DNA of 49,805 nucleotides, from contig DAVB01000064.1 in NCBI GenBank assembly GCA_002505455.1, forward strand, positions 1-49,805, given 5' to 3'. Position 1 is the first letter of the stretch; every line of letters begins with the position of its first letter. Of the stretch, positions 1 to 8,534 are shown one piece after another. The notes below the pieces were generated by a model. It was not told where the DNA came from and made no database searches. It worked only from the letters and a program-made list of their open reading frames with translations. Made by a program: the position numbers and the translations under genes. Source of the DNA: Euryarchaeota archaeon UBA52 (lineage in GTDB: Archaea > Thermoplasmatota > Poseidoniia > Poseidoniales > Thalassarchaeaceae).

Positions 1-600
1 GACAAGTGGAAGACATCCATGACAGTAGCAGCACTGGTCACCGGTGTCGCATGGTACCATTACACGTACATGCGAGAAGTCGCTGTGATGGACGGCGGTG
101 GATCCCCACTCGTCTACAGATACATCGACTGGCTGATCACTGTGCCTCTGCAGGTAGTAGAGTTCTACCTCATCATGGCAGCTATCGGAGCAGCAACCTT
201 CGCCATGTTCAGGAACCTCATGGGAGCATCGATCGTCATGCTCGTAGCCGGATTCTTCGGTGAGTCAGGAGCATGGGATGTCTTCGGAGACATGAGCACC
301 GAGATCTGGTGGGTCATCGGTATGGCAGGATGGGGTTACATCCTGTATGCCCTATGGCAAGGTGACGTCAAGGAGGCATCTGCTTCCGGCAGCGACGGCG
401 TCCAGTTCGCCTTCACCTCGATGAGGTGGATCGTGACCGTCGGGTGGGCAATCTACCCAATCGGATACATGATGGGCAACGACATGATCAGCGGCTTCGA
501 CGTCGACGACATGAACATCATCTACAACATAGCCGACTTGGTCAACAAGACCGCATTCGGTATGATGGTCTGGTACGCAGCAACAATGGACGCCGAATAA
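1..600 (+). CDS. Proteorhodopsin, 3' part (5' end outside window)
   Basis: Retinal-binding light-driven ion pump of the cytoplasmic membrane. The reading frame is open from base 1, so the gene starts upstream; about 199 codons are present. The helix C motif RYIDWLITVPLQ carries the proton-acceptor Asp (bases 127-129), the Thr four residues on, and Gln at the spectral-tuning site (bases 151-153), where proteorhodopsins with Leu absorb green and those with Gln absorb blue. Three residues later Glu (160-162) is the proton-donor position, so the Asp/Thr/Glu set of an outward proton pump is intact. The retinal Lys lies in NIADLVNKTAFG (bases 547-549). Hydrophobic helices continue to the end. Codons are strongly C-ending, unlike most genes in the middle of the window, which fits high expression. 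A strong hairpin follows the stop. Family assignment is secure; ion specificity and colour are inferred from these residues. Confidence 0.96.
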   Translation, partial: DKWKTSMTVAALVTGVAWYHYTYMREVAVMDGGGSPLVYRYIDWLITVPLQVVEFYLIMAAIGAATFAMFRNLMGASIVMLVAGFFGESGAWDVFGDMSTEIWWVIGMAGWGYILYALWQGDVKEASASGSDGVQFAFTSMRWIVTVGWAIYPIGYMMGNDMISGFDVDDMNIIYNIADLVNKTAFGMMVWYAATMDAE

Positions 601-634
601 TCGGATCGTCCTGCTAATACCTGAAAGACGTAAA

Positions 635-666
635 GGGCCGAGGCCGCTAACAGCGGCCTCGGTCCC
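635..666 (+). terminator. Strong hairpin after the rhodopsin gene
   Basis: A 14-bp GC-rich stem with one bulged T (663) and a 3-base loop: GGG-CCGAGGCCGCT at 635-648 pairs with AGCGGCCTCGG-T-CCC at 652-666. It lies 35 bases past the rhodopsin stop and before the convergent icd gene. A mixed T-rich tract (CTAATTTCTATTATT) follows. Archaeal termination usually depends on T-tracts, so the hairpin may equally protect the mRNA 3' end. Confidence 0.6.
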
Positions 667-689
667 CTAATTTCTATTATTCAGTTTAA

Positions 690-1913
690 TCACATATGGG
701 ATGTGATTGCATCTCCGAACTCACTGCATGAAAGGAGAGTGGCGCCGTCCATGAGCCGTTCAAAGTCATAGGTGACCGTCTTTGCTGAGATTGCGCCTTC
801 CATTCCCTTGACGATTAGATCAGCAGCATCGCCCCAGCCCATGTGGCGTAGCATCATCTCTGCAGAGAGGATTAGTGAGCCAGGGTTGACCTTGTCTTGG
901 CCTGTGTATTTGGGCGCGGTTCCATGCGTGGCTTCGAATATCGCGATGCCTGAATCGTAGTTGATGTTCGCACCAGGCGCGATTCCTATGCCCCCGACCT
1001 GGGCAGCGAGAGCATCTGAGATGTAATCGCCATTGAGATTCATCGTCGTGAGGACGCTGTATTCTCGCGGTCTTGTCAGTACCTGCTGAAGCATCGCATC
1101 GGCAATGACGTCCTTGATGGTGATCTGATTCCCGGTTTCGGGGTTATCCAAGATGCACCATGGTCCGCCATCAAGCTCCTTTGCCCCGAACTCCTCGCGT
1201 GCAACTTGGTAGCCCCAATCTCTGAAGCCCCCCTCTGTGAATTTCATAATGTTCCCCTTATGCACCAGCGTTACACTCGACTTGTCCTCTGAAATAGCGT
1301 GATTAATCGCTGCTCGAACGATTCTTGCTGTGCCTTCCTTGCTCACTGGCTTGATACCTATGCCTGATGTTTCTGGGAATCTGATCTTGGTCACGCCCAT
1401 TTCCTTCTTTAGGAAATCAATCACCTTCTTTGCTTCCTCACTTTCTGCTTCCCATTCAATTCCTGCATAGACATCTTCACTATTCTCTCTGAAGATAATC
1501 ATATCAACTGCAGCTGGATCTCTTACGGGGCTAGGTGTTCCAGAATACCACCGAACGGGCCTTACACATGCATACAGGTCTAATTTCTGACGAAGTGCCA
1601 CATTCAGGCTTCTAATTCCACCACCGACGGGCGTTGTCAACGGCCCCTTAATCGAAACCAGTCCATTTCTCATAGACTCGAGCGTTGCTTCGGGCAGCCA
1701 CTCTCCAGTCTTGTCAAATGCCTTCTGCCCAGCCAATACCTCTTTCCATGCGATCTTCCTTGTACCGGAATATGCTTTTTCCACGGAGCTATCCACTACA
1801 CGTATCATGACGGGGGTTATGTCTATGCCTATTCCATCCCCCTCAATATAGTGGATTATGGGGTCTTCGGGTACAATGATGGTTTGTCCTTCTTTCTCAA
1901 TTTGTGCCCCCAT
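690..1913 (-). CDS. icd: Isocitrate dehydrogenase (NADP-dependent)
   Basis: Oxidative decarboxylation of isocitrate to 2-oxoglutarate in the TCA cycle, cytoplasmic. At 407 residues it is close to the bacterial enzyme (about 416). The isocitrate-binding residues are visible: Ser102, Asn104 and Arg108 in RSLNVALRQ, Arg118, Arg142 in IIFRENSEDVY with Tyr149, the catalytic Lys219, and the metal-binding Asp296/Asp300 in NLNGDYISD. The coenzyme loop HGTAPKYTGQDKVNPG has the Lys335-Tyr336 pair typical of NADP specificity. It is transcribed toward the rhodopsin and faces the osmC-like gene across 78 bases containing overlapping repeats. An aconitase-family gene lies about 7 kb away. Confidence 0.96.
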   Translation of the reverse strand: MGAQIEKEGQTIIVPEDPIIHYIEGDGIGIDITPVMIRVVDSSVEKAYSGTRKIAWKEVLAGQKAFDKTGEWLPEATLESMRNGLVSIKGPLTTPVGGGIRSLNVALRQKLDLYACVRPVRWYSGTPSPVRDPAAVDMIIFRENSEDVYAGIEWEAESEEAKKVIDFLKKEMGVTKIRFPETSGIGIKPVSKEGTARIVRAAINHAISEDKSSVTLVHKGNIMKFTEGGFRDWGYQVAREEFGAKELDGGPWCILDNPETGNQITIKDVIADAMLQQVLTRPREYSVLTTMNLNGDYISDALAAQVGGIGIAPGANINYDSGIAIFEATHGTAPKYTGQDKVNPGSLILSAEMMLRHMGWGDAADLIVKGMEGAISAKTVTYDFERLMDGATLLSCSEFGDAITSHM

Positions 1914-1930
1914 GGTATTCCCTCATTACC

Positions 1931-1975
1931 GTTGGCTGGTGACCCCCTCATGAAGCCAACCCTCATGATGGGGGT
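1931..1975. promoter_or_regulatory. Interleaved inverted repeats between icd and the OsmC gene
   Basis: Two inverted repeats interlock in the divergent intergenic region. The first is GTTGGCT (1931-1937) with AGCCAAC (1954-1960). The second is ACCCCCTCATGA (1942-1953) with TCATGATGGGGGT (1963-1975), which has one unpaired base. CCCTCATGA also occurs twice in direct orientation, at 1945-1953 and 1960-1968. No clear TATA box is visible here. This could be an operator for one or both genes, or a pseudoknot-capable leader; the function is inferred from position only. Confidence 0.4.
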
Positions 1976-1991
1976 TAGATGAGGATCGTTC

Positions 1992-2381
1992 ATGCAGGGC
2001 ATGGTGCGATGGAAAGGAGATGGGTATGAAGGTAGAACTGGGGGCGGTAAAGAGTTCCCCATCTATGACAGTTCTTCACCCAGCCCCATGGAAATGGTAC
2101 TTCACGCCCATGCAGCGTGCTCACTCATCGATGTAGTTGGTGGGCTCAAAGAAAGACGTGATAACCTTAGAGAAGCGCGAGTTGATATCGATTCTGTCAG
2201 ATCTGAAAATTCTCCAAGAGTCTTCGAGAAAGTTCACTTTGTCTATGTAATCAGAGGAGATGTTCCCAAGACCCTTATTGAGAGGATTATTCATCGATCC
2301 CATGACTCTTTGTGCTCTGTGGGCATTATGTTGACTCGGGGTGGAGTCAATCTCACATGGGAGCTTGATTTTGAAGTCTAA
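1992..2381 (+). CDS. OsmC/Ohr-family protein
   Basis: A cytoplasmic thiol peroxidase-fold protein. Family members reduce organic hydroperoxides or act in sulfur-compound metabolism. Its 129 residues match the usual short OsmC length. The N-terminal strand MVRWKGDGYEGRTGGGKEF, the helix SPMEMVLHAHAACSLIDVV with Cys43, and the later SLCSVGIMLTRGG segment with Cys108 reproduce the two-cysteine arrangement of the family. An in-frame TGA at 1980 limits the N-terminus. The start is ATG 1992 or, more like other OsmC proteins, ATG 2001 (MVRWKGDG). It is transcribed away from icd. Whether it is a true peroxidase cannot be told from sequence. Confidence 0.85.
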   Translation: MQGMVRWKGDGYEGRTGGGKEFPIYDSSSPSPMEMVLHAHAACSLIDVVGGLKERRDNLREARVDIDSVRSENSPRVFEKVHFVYVIRGDVPKTLIERIIHRSHDSLCSVGIMLTRGGVNLTWELDFEV

Positions 2382-2441
2382 ATATGCAAGTTATGTGCTT
2401 GCTGACATTGCTAAATGCGAGTCTTATTGTCTTATCTCAGA

Positions 2442-2458
2442 GGTTCTTCTAGAGAACC
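2442..2458. repeat. Short perfect hairpin between the OsmC gene and nrdJ
   Basis: GGTTCT (2442-2447) and AGAACC (2453-2458) form a 6-bp stem around TCTAG, so the 17-base element includes the palindrome TCTAGA. It is 60 bases past the OsmC-family stop. A possible TATA-like CATTAAAC follows at 2459-2466, upstream of nrdJ. It may act as a 3'-end structure or an operator. I see no cobalamin-riboswitch signature around it. Confidence 0.35.
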
Positions 2459-2513
2459 ATTAAACACCCCCCAGTGTCGATGCTGAGTCCCTCGCTCTGA
2501 AGTTTCGGGGGGA

Positions 2514-5500
2514 GTGGGCGAAAGAGTTGATACCATGCAAACAAGAACTGAGAAAGGGGGAGCGAATTCAGAGGGATCGGTTGGAACGGGTCTGGTCATT
2601 GAACGTCGTTTCACAACGGTCGGCGAGGACCCCTTCGATCAGTTTGAATGGATTGAAATGGATGTCGAGATAAGAAATGCAGATGGCTCTCTAGCTCATC
2701 GCATAGATGATGTGCGACTGCCATCTGGTTATTCGGGCGTCCCGGGGAAGGTACTGGCGCAGAAATACCTCCGAAAGGCAGGTGTTCCAGCAATCCTCCG
2801 AAAGGTAGCAGAAGATGGCGTACCAGAGTGGTTACAGCGAAGTGAGCCAGATCATGAAAAGTTGCAGACACTTGAGCCGGATCGAAGATACATTGGAGAA
2901 AGTCATGGCAGAGAACTATTCAGAAGGTTGGCTGGAACATGGACCTACTGGGGCTGGAAACATGGGTATTTCGAGGCTGAAGCCGATGCAAGGGCCTACT
3001 TTGATGAGATGTGTTTCCTAATTGCAAGTCAGCGTTCGGCGCCAAACAGCCCACAATGGTTCAACACGGGTCTTCATTGGGCGTATGGTATCGAAGGGCC
3101 TGCACAAGGTCATCGATACATCGATCCTGACACCGGGGAATTGATGACTTCTACGAACGCCTATGAACACCCCCAACCACATGCCTGCTTCATTCAGTCC
3201 GTGTCTGATTCGCTAGTTGGAGGAAATGATTCGATAATGGGGCTCTGGAATCGCGAGGCTCTTCTTTTCAAATACGGGTCTGGGACGGGGTCTAACTTCT
3301 CTAACATTCGAGGATCTGGTGAGCCTCTTTCTGGTGGGGGGACATCGAGTGGTCTGCTGTCTTTTCTCAAAATTGGAGACAGAGCTGCGGGCGCGATAAA
3401 ATCGGGAGGGACCACGCGCAGAGCTGCAAAGATGGTGACGCTTGATCTAGATCACCCAGATATAGAGGAGTACATCGACTGGAAGCTCTCCGAGGAAGAG
3501 AAGGTTTCCGCTTTGGTTATCGGTTCTAATCTTCTACAGGGACATGCAAATGCGATAATGGACGCGATATGGAGCTATGACGGAAGCGGGGATAGGTTGG
3601 ATGTAAATGATAATTCGTCACTCAGAACAGCGGCCGCGAAGGCTCTGAGAAATCATGTTCCGAATTCTCATGTGAAGAGGTTCCTTGATCTTGCCAGCCA
3701 GGGCTGGAAGTCTATACAATTTGATACGATGGATACCGATTGGCAGGGAGAGGGTTATGGAACCGTTTCCGGACAGAACTCGAACAATTCTGTTCGAGTT
3801 CCTAATTCATTCATGGACGCGCTAGAGAATGATGGCACATGGAACTTGTATCACAGAACTGAGTTGAAGAGTGCTAACGAAGAGGGGCGGGAGCCGTCGC
3901 CTTGTCGATCTATGCCTGCGAAGGAACTGTGGGATAAGGTGGCGTATACTGCATGGGCCTGCGCTGACCCGGGTGTTCAATTTGACACTACGATAAATGA
4001 ATGGCACACATGTCCGGAAGGCGGTCGAATCAATGGATCTAATCCATGCTCTGAGTACATGTTCCTAGACGATACGGCATGTAATCTAGCCAGCATAAAT
4101 CTTCTACACTATTTCGACACCGGTACTCAGAAATTCGATATTGCTTCGTTCCAACACAGTGTCAGGCTTTGGACCATAACTCTCGAAGTGAGCGTGTTGA
4201 TGGCGCAATTCCCCTCTGAAGAAATAGCTAGAAAGTCGTATGAGTACAGGACTCTCGGTCTTGGGTACTGCAATCTTGGCTCTCTCTTGATGCACATGGG
4301 GCTTCCATATGCCGATGAGCGTGCCTATGCCGTATGTGGCGCCCTGACTTCGATTATGTGTGGGGAATCGTATGCAACCTCAGCGGAACTCGCAGGGGCT
4401 CTTGGGCCATTCCCAAATTATGAAGAGAATGCTGATCATATGCTACGTGTAATGCGAAATCACAGGAGGGCTGCTTATGATTCCAAAGGTAGTGAGTATG
4501 AGGGGCTCACGATAACTCCTATGGGAATTGATGCAAAGCGATGCCCGAGCGATCTGCTGGATGCGGCGAAGTCGGCATGGGACAGGGCTGTGCAAGGCGG
4601 TGAAGAACATGGATACAGAAACGCCCAGACCACTGTGATTGCCCCAACGGGAACCATTGGTCTTGTGATGGCTGCGGACACGACTGGCGTCGAGCCTCAA
4701 TTCTCGCTAGTTCAGTACAAACAGCTAGCTGGTGGCGGTACCCTTCGAATCATCAACAAGGGTGTTCCAAGCGCATTGAGGCGCCTTGGTTATTCCGAAG
4801 GGGATGTGACGTCGATCGTTGAACATATTATGGGAACTGGTCGTCTGGCAGGGTGTCCTGGATTGGATTCTGGTCTTCTGCAGGAGAAGGGATTCACGGA
4901 TGAGGTAGTCAGCAAAATTGAAGCGTCCATGCCAGATGTATTTGACATTCGATCTTCGTTTTCTCCATCGGTCCTTGGAACTGATTTCTGTATAGAGGTA
5001 TTGGGCCTCTCAGAGGAGGATTGCGAGGATGTTTTCTTTGACACCCTATCCCATATCGGGCTATCGATGGATCAGATAGAGAAAGCGAACGACGTGGTCT
5101 TTGGATATGGTAGCATAGAGGGCGCTCCAGGATTGAAGGACGAGCATTTGGCTGTCTTCGACTGTGCGACGCCTTGTGGCAAACATGGAAAGCGCTCTAT
5201 CGATTGGCAGGCACACGTTCTGATGATGGCCGCTGCACAGCCATTCATCTCAGGGGCTATTTCAAAGACGATCAACATGTCCGGTGATGCCTCGATTGAT
5301 GATATTCGAGAAGCGTATGAGCTCAGTCACAGCACTATGAACAAGGCATGTGCGGTGTACAGGGACGGCAGTAAGCTGTCACAACCACTAATGAGTCAGA
5401 TCGTAGATGCCTCGATCTTGGAGGAAGAAGATGAGTCCAGTACTGTTGATGAAATGGTCAAGGAGGCTGTGAAAATCATCCCAGTTCCCGATGATTTGGC

Positions 5501-6179
5501 CCAACCAATAGCTGAAAATCTGGTACAGAGTTTCATTGCGACGAGGAAGGCCATGCCAGATGTGAGGGCTTCCAAAACGACGAAATCGAGAGTCGGTGGG
5601 CATACGGTGTATCTAACTTCGAGTGAGTATGAAGATGGTAGACTTGGAGAGATTATGATAACCACCTCGAAGGAGGGGGCAGCATGGAGATCGATGTTGA
5701 ATCAATTCGCGATTGCGGTGTCTATTGGTCTTCAATATGGGGTTCCGCTTGATGCGTTCGTAAAGTCATTCACATTCCAAAAATTCGAGCCCAGCGGAAT
5801 GGTTGTCGGTGGGTCTGGGAGAGTCAGAATGTCGACGAGCATCGTGGACTATATCTTCAGAGAGTTGGCCATTGAATATCTCGGAAGAAACGATCTTGCA
5901 CACGTGTCTGAAGAAGATCTTGAGGCTACCTCAATAAGTCGGCCCGTCCCAACGGATGATGGTCTTCTACGTCATCAAGGAGAGAAGCGCGAGGTCCAGA
6001 TGACCCTTACGTCCTCTACGGTCGAGCCGATTGAAGATGAGCTTACGAAAACCAGAAGGTTGGCACGTGAACGTGGTTTCACAGGGGATATTTGCGACGA
6101 CTGCGGGAGCAGTCAGATGGTCAGAAACGGGACCTGTCTGAAATGCAACGCATGCGGGTCAACAACAGGATGCTCGTGA
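2514..6179 (+). CDS. nrdJ: Adenosylcobalamin-dependent (class II) ribonucleotide reductase
   Basis: Reduces ribonucleotides to deoxyribonucleotides using adenosylcobalamin, so DNA synthesis depends on B12 but not on oxygen. It has 1,221 residues counted from GTG 2514. ATG 2535 is an in-frame alternative seven codons in and may be the true start. Conserved parts in order: NSPQWFNTGLHWAYG (about 180), KYGSGTGSNFSNIRGS, the active-site NPCSE (N510, C512, E514), the APTGTIG loop, a TSCPD-like C-terminal region around GGHTVYLTSSEYEDGRLGE, and a terminal zinc ribbon CDDCG...CLKCNACG from Cys1194, as in the long zinc-ribbon NrdJ group. No intein is evident; length and spacing are those of the family. 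The gene ends 21 bases from a convergent gene. Confidence 0.97.
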   Translation: MGERVDTMQTRTEKGGANSEGSVGTGLVIERRFTTVGEDPFDQFEWIEMDVEIRNADGSLAHRIDDVRLPSGYSGVPGKVLAQKYLRKAGVPAILRKVAEDGVPEWLQRSEPDHEKLQTLEPDRRYIGESHGRELFRRLAGTWTYWGWKHGYFEAEADARAYFDEMCFLIASQRSAPNSPQWFNTGLHWAYGIEGPAQGHRYIDPDTGELMTSTNAYEHPQPHACFIQSVSDSLVGGNDSIMGLWNREALLFKYGSGTGSNFSNIRGSGEPLSGGGTSSGLLSFLKIGDRAAGAIKSGGTTRRAAKMVTLDLDHPDIEEYIDWKLSEEEKVSALVIGSNLLQGHANAIMDAIWSYDGSGDRLDVNDNSSLRTAAAKALRNHVPNSHVKRFLDLASQGWKSIQFDTMDTDWQGEGYGTVSGQNSNNSVRVPNSFMDALENDGTWNLYHRTELKSANEEGREPSPCRSMPAKELWDKVAYTAWACADPGVQFDTTINEWHTCPEGGRINGSNPCSEYMFLDDTACNLASINLLHYFDTGTQKFDIASFQHSVRLWTITLEVSVLMAQFPSEEIARKSYEYRTLGLGYCNLGSLLMHMGLPYADERAYAVCGALTSIMCGESYATSAELAGALGPFPNYEENADHMLRVMRNHRRAAYDSKGSEYEGLTITPMGIDAKRCPSDLLDAAKSAWDRAVQGGEEHGYRNAQTTVIAPTGTIGLVMAADTTGVEPQFSLVQYKQLAGGGTLRIINKGVPSALRRLGYSEGDVTSIVEHIMGTGRLAGCPGLDSGLLQEKGFTDEVVSKIEASMPDVFDIRSSFSPSVLGTDFCIEVLGLSEEDCEDVFFDTLSHIGLSMDQIEKANDVVFGYGSIEGAPGLKDEHLAVFDCATPCGKHGKRSIDWQAHVLMMAAAQPFISGAISKTINMSGDASIDDIREAYELSHSTMNKACAVYRDGSKLSQPLMSQIVDASILEEEDESSTVDEMVKEAVKIIPVPDDLAQPIAENLVQSFIATRKAMPDVRASKTTKSRVGGHTVYLTSSEYEDGRLGEIMITTSKEGAAWRSMLNQFAIAVSIGLQYGVPLDAFVKSFTFQKFEPSGMVVGGSGRVRMSTSIVDYIFRELAIEYLGRNDLAHVSEEDLEATSISRPVPTDDGLLRHQGEKREVQMTLTSSTVEPIEDELTKTRRLARERGFTGDICDDCGSSQMVRNGTCLKCNACGSTTGCS

Positions 6180-6200
6180 TGGGTTCTGATTGGAGATAGA

Positions 6201-7466
6201 TTATCTGCTTTCCCTGCTCATAATTTCTTCTCGTAGTAAAATCGCTTCGCTTTCCGATTCCGCATTAATTCGCCTTAATGTCGCTTCAAAGGCGTCAATC
6301 GAAATCTTTCGTTGTTCTGAAATCAGTCCTTTAAGCCGTGATTTGGAGAGGTCGCCGCCCTCAATCCAAGCCTGGCTCAGAAGACCTTGTTCATCATTCG
6401 GATCGTGGTCCAGGTAAGTTCTGAAGCCGGATTCGATCAGTCTTCTAATCGAACGGTCGTCTCCATTGGAAATGAGATGTGCTGCACGAGAAGGGTATTC
6501 TTCGAGTCTCTGCACGCATATGGAAGCAAGGGCACTGGAGAGCATGGATATCAATGAAGAATCGTTAGTTACAGCGAGCTTGTCGTGCATTTCCAAAGCT
6601 AGATTTGGCATTCTTCCAGATATCGAGTCAAGGCGTTCGGCGAGTAAATACCTGACTGAATCAGTTTCCAAACCGCATATACTAATCAAAGCACGTCTTG
6701 CAGAGTCTGGATCGTGAGTTGAAACCTGTATCAGGGTGTCCAAGAACCCGGTGCAATTAGATTCTGGATAACGAATTATAGCTTCCATTGCCCTATGGGC
6801 TGTTTGAAGCCTGAAGGCAACAGAGGGATACATTGCAAGGGCAGGAAGCCACGAGTTGAGGGCAGGGATGGATTGTGAATTGTCCATCGCATCGAGAATG
6901 GAATTAACCGCGAGAACTCCTCGCGGATGTGGTATCTGTTCACTATTATTTGGTATATCCATACTTCCAAAAACTATCGAGAGTATCGAATTGGGCTTCT
7001 CAATCGCTGCAAGTGATCCTTGTAGTGTGCGGCCGACGAATAAGGCATAGCCGAGATACCAACGATCCGTATCTGGGTGGTTTTCATCCAATGCCGATTT
7101 AAGCCAATTAACAGCCATCATAATCGATATCTGGTCTGCGATTTCATATGCGTTCTTGTGAAGCCATGCTTCTAGCCTCTCTTCATGATCGAATAAGCCT
7201 GGAATAGGCCGGTGCATTAGCCCTATAACATTCTCAAGACGGAGATCGAAACCTCTCCGATCGGCTGCGTGTAAGCCTACTGCCTGCTGGATGAGTTTGG
7301 TTGAGTTCGTGGGCATAAGGGCGGGGAAATCTGGTAGCTCATGGATAGGATCGTGGATAGTGACTGATGACCATGCAACCTCGATGGCCTCACCAATCAA
7401 ATTACCGACCATCTCAAAGATGATGGGTCGTGAATCTCTACGGTGCATCTTAGCACCGGGATTCAT
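6201..7466 (-). CDS. Unknown helical protein translationally coupled to TFB
   Basis: Not recognised. 421 residues, soluble, with no signal peptide or membrane helix. The sequence is rich in paired amphipathic helices (for example SARRALISICGLETDSVRYLLAERL and LISMLSSALASICVQRLEEYPS). This suggests a HEAT/TPR-like solenoid, especially in residues 150-400, but no motif fixes a family. It starts inside the last codons of the TFB gene (4-base overlap at 7463-7466), so the two are co-transcribed and probably coupled. A role linked to transcription is possible from context only. Confidence 0.75.
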   Translation of the reverse strand: MNPGAKMHRRDSRPIIFEMVGNLIGEAIEVAWSSVTIHDPIHELPDFPALMPTNSTKLIQQAVGLHAADRRGFDLRLENVIGLMHRPIPGLFDHEERLEAWLHKNAYEIADQISIMMAVNWLKSALDENHPDTDRWYLGYALFVGRTLQGSLAAIEKPNSILSIVFGSMDIPNNSEQIPHPRGVLAVNSILDAMDNSQSIPALNSWLPALAMYPSVAFRLQTAHRAMEAIIRYPESNCTGFLDTLIQVSTHDPDSARRALISICGLETDSVRYLLAERLDSISGRMPNLALEMHDKLAVTNDSSLISMLSSALASICVQRLEEYPSRAAHLISNGDDRSIRRLIESGFRTYLDHDPNDEQGLLSQAWIEGGDLSKSRLKGLISEQRKISIDAFEATLRRINAESESEAILLREEIMSRESR

Positions 7467-8389
7467 ATCTCTAATTCAATATTGAGATTCTGGATTAATT
7501 CCTTGTATCTATTTCGAATTGTAACTTCTGTAACTCCAGCCACCTCAGCAACTTCTCGTTGTGTGCGACGCTTGCCACAGAGGACGCTTGAAATGTAGAT
7601 TATCGATGCTGCGATACCTGTTGGGCCCCGGCCGCTTGTCAACTCTTTTTCCTGGGCTTTGGCGATAAGCTCGTATGCCTTGGACTGGACCTCTGCGTCG
7701 AGATCTAGGCCGGAGCAGAATCTGGGTATGTAGTCCTCTGGCTTAGTCGGGGGGATTTTCATCTTCAATTCGCGGACCATGAATCTGTATGTTCTTCCGA
7801 TTTCTTTTCGGCCGGTTCGGCTAGCTTCGCCGATTTCGTCCAATGTTCTCGGATTGTTGCACTGCCTGCATGCTGCGTACAGCGATGCTGCGGCGACTCC
7901 TTCAATCGAACGTCCTCGTATCAATCGCTTTTCTACGGCCTTCTTGTAATTCACGGCAGCGGTTTCACGGATTGTTTTTGGCAAATCTAGCCTACTGGCC
8001 ATTCGATCTAGCTCTGCAAGAGCCATGGCAAGGTTTCGCTCTGTTGCATTGGATACTCGGGATCTTTTCTGCCACTTTCTCATCCTGTAGAACTGGGATC
8101 TGTATCTGCTTGAGATTGTCTTCCCGGAGTAATCCTTGTTCTGCCAATCGATATCGGTTGAGAGTCCCTTGTCATGGAGCATGACGGTCATCGGGGCCCC
8201 TGTACGTGCTCGCTGATCTCCCTGTTCGGGGCTGAAGACACGCCATTCTGCGCCTTGGTCGATTACTTTGTCTTCAAGGACGAGGCCGCAATCGTCACAC
8301 ACCACTTCACCGCGAGTTTCGTCGCGAGTAAGGTTGCGACTGCCACATTCATCACACTTTACGATATCTTCGACCAAATAATCTGACAT
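7463..8389 (-). CDS. tfb: Transcription initiation factor IIB (TFB)
   Basis: Archaeal general transcription factor that bridges TBP-DNA and RNA polymerase. From ATG 8389 it has 308 residues. A zinc ribbon (Cys12, Cys15, Cys31, Cys34: CDECG...CDDCG) is followed by the B-reader/linker segment with EWRVFSPEQ, then two cyclin repeats (about 110-200 and 205-300) ending in a helix-turn-helix, REVAEVAGVTEVTIRNRYKEL. The frame stays open upstream to 8701, but those residues are not TFB-like and run across the probable promoter, so ATG 8389 is preferred. MSFRDY at 8446 would start on the TATA element. It is divergent from the aconitase-family gene and coupled to the helical protein downstream. Confidence 0.96.
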   Translation of the reverse strand: MSDYLVEDIVKCDECGSRNLTRDETRGEVVCDDCGLVLEDKVIDQGAEWRVFSPEQGDQRARTGAPMTVMLHDKGLSTDIDWQNKDYSGKTISSRYRSQFYRMRKWQKRSRVSNATERNLAMALAELDRMASRLDLPKTIRETAAVNYKKAVEKRLIRGRSIEGVAAASLYAACRQCNNPRTLDEIGEASRTGRKEIGRTYRFMVRELKMKIPPTKPEDYIPRFCSGLDLDAEVQSKAYELIAKAQEKELTSGRGPTGIAASIIYISSVLCGKRRTQREVAEVAGVTEVTIRNRYKELIQNLNIELEI

Positions 8390-8448
8390 TCCTTTACCAC
8401 CAATATACCCATCAAGAGAGAAGGTATTATAATCTCGAAAAGACATAT

Positions 8449-8456
8449 TATTTAAA
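8449..8456. promoter_or_regulatory. Candidate shared TATA element between TFB and the aconitase gene
   Basis: TATTTAAA, containing the palindrome TTTAAA (8451-8456), lies in the AT-rich divergent region. On the minus strand a start about 26 bases downstream would give TFB a leader of about 38 bases. On the plus strand the aconitase ATG 8535 would have about 55. A second TATA-like TATTATAATC (8425-8434) could serve TFB with a shorter leader. Confidence 0.45.
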
Positions 8457-8534
8457 CATATTACTATGTTAGCAATTGTACTCCGATTTAGAATTTCGCC
8501 GTTGGCATCATAACCTTGGGCCTCCGGTTTGATA

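Noticed and set aside
2382..2513. Cobalamin riboswitch before the B12-dependent reductase
   Set aside because: No B12-box-like sequence or multi-helix layout was visible; only a small hairpin is present.
2514..6179. Intein in the ribonucleotide reductase
   Set aside because: Length is normal for long NrdJ, and the conserved blocks follow one another without an insertion bearing splice-type ends.
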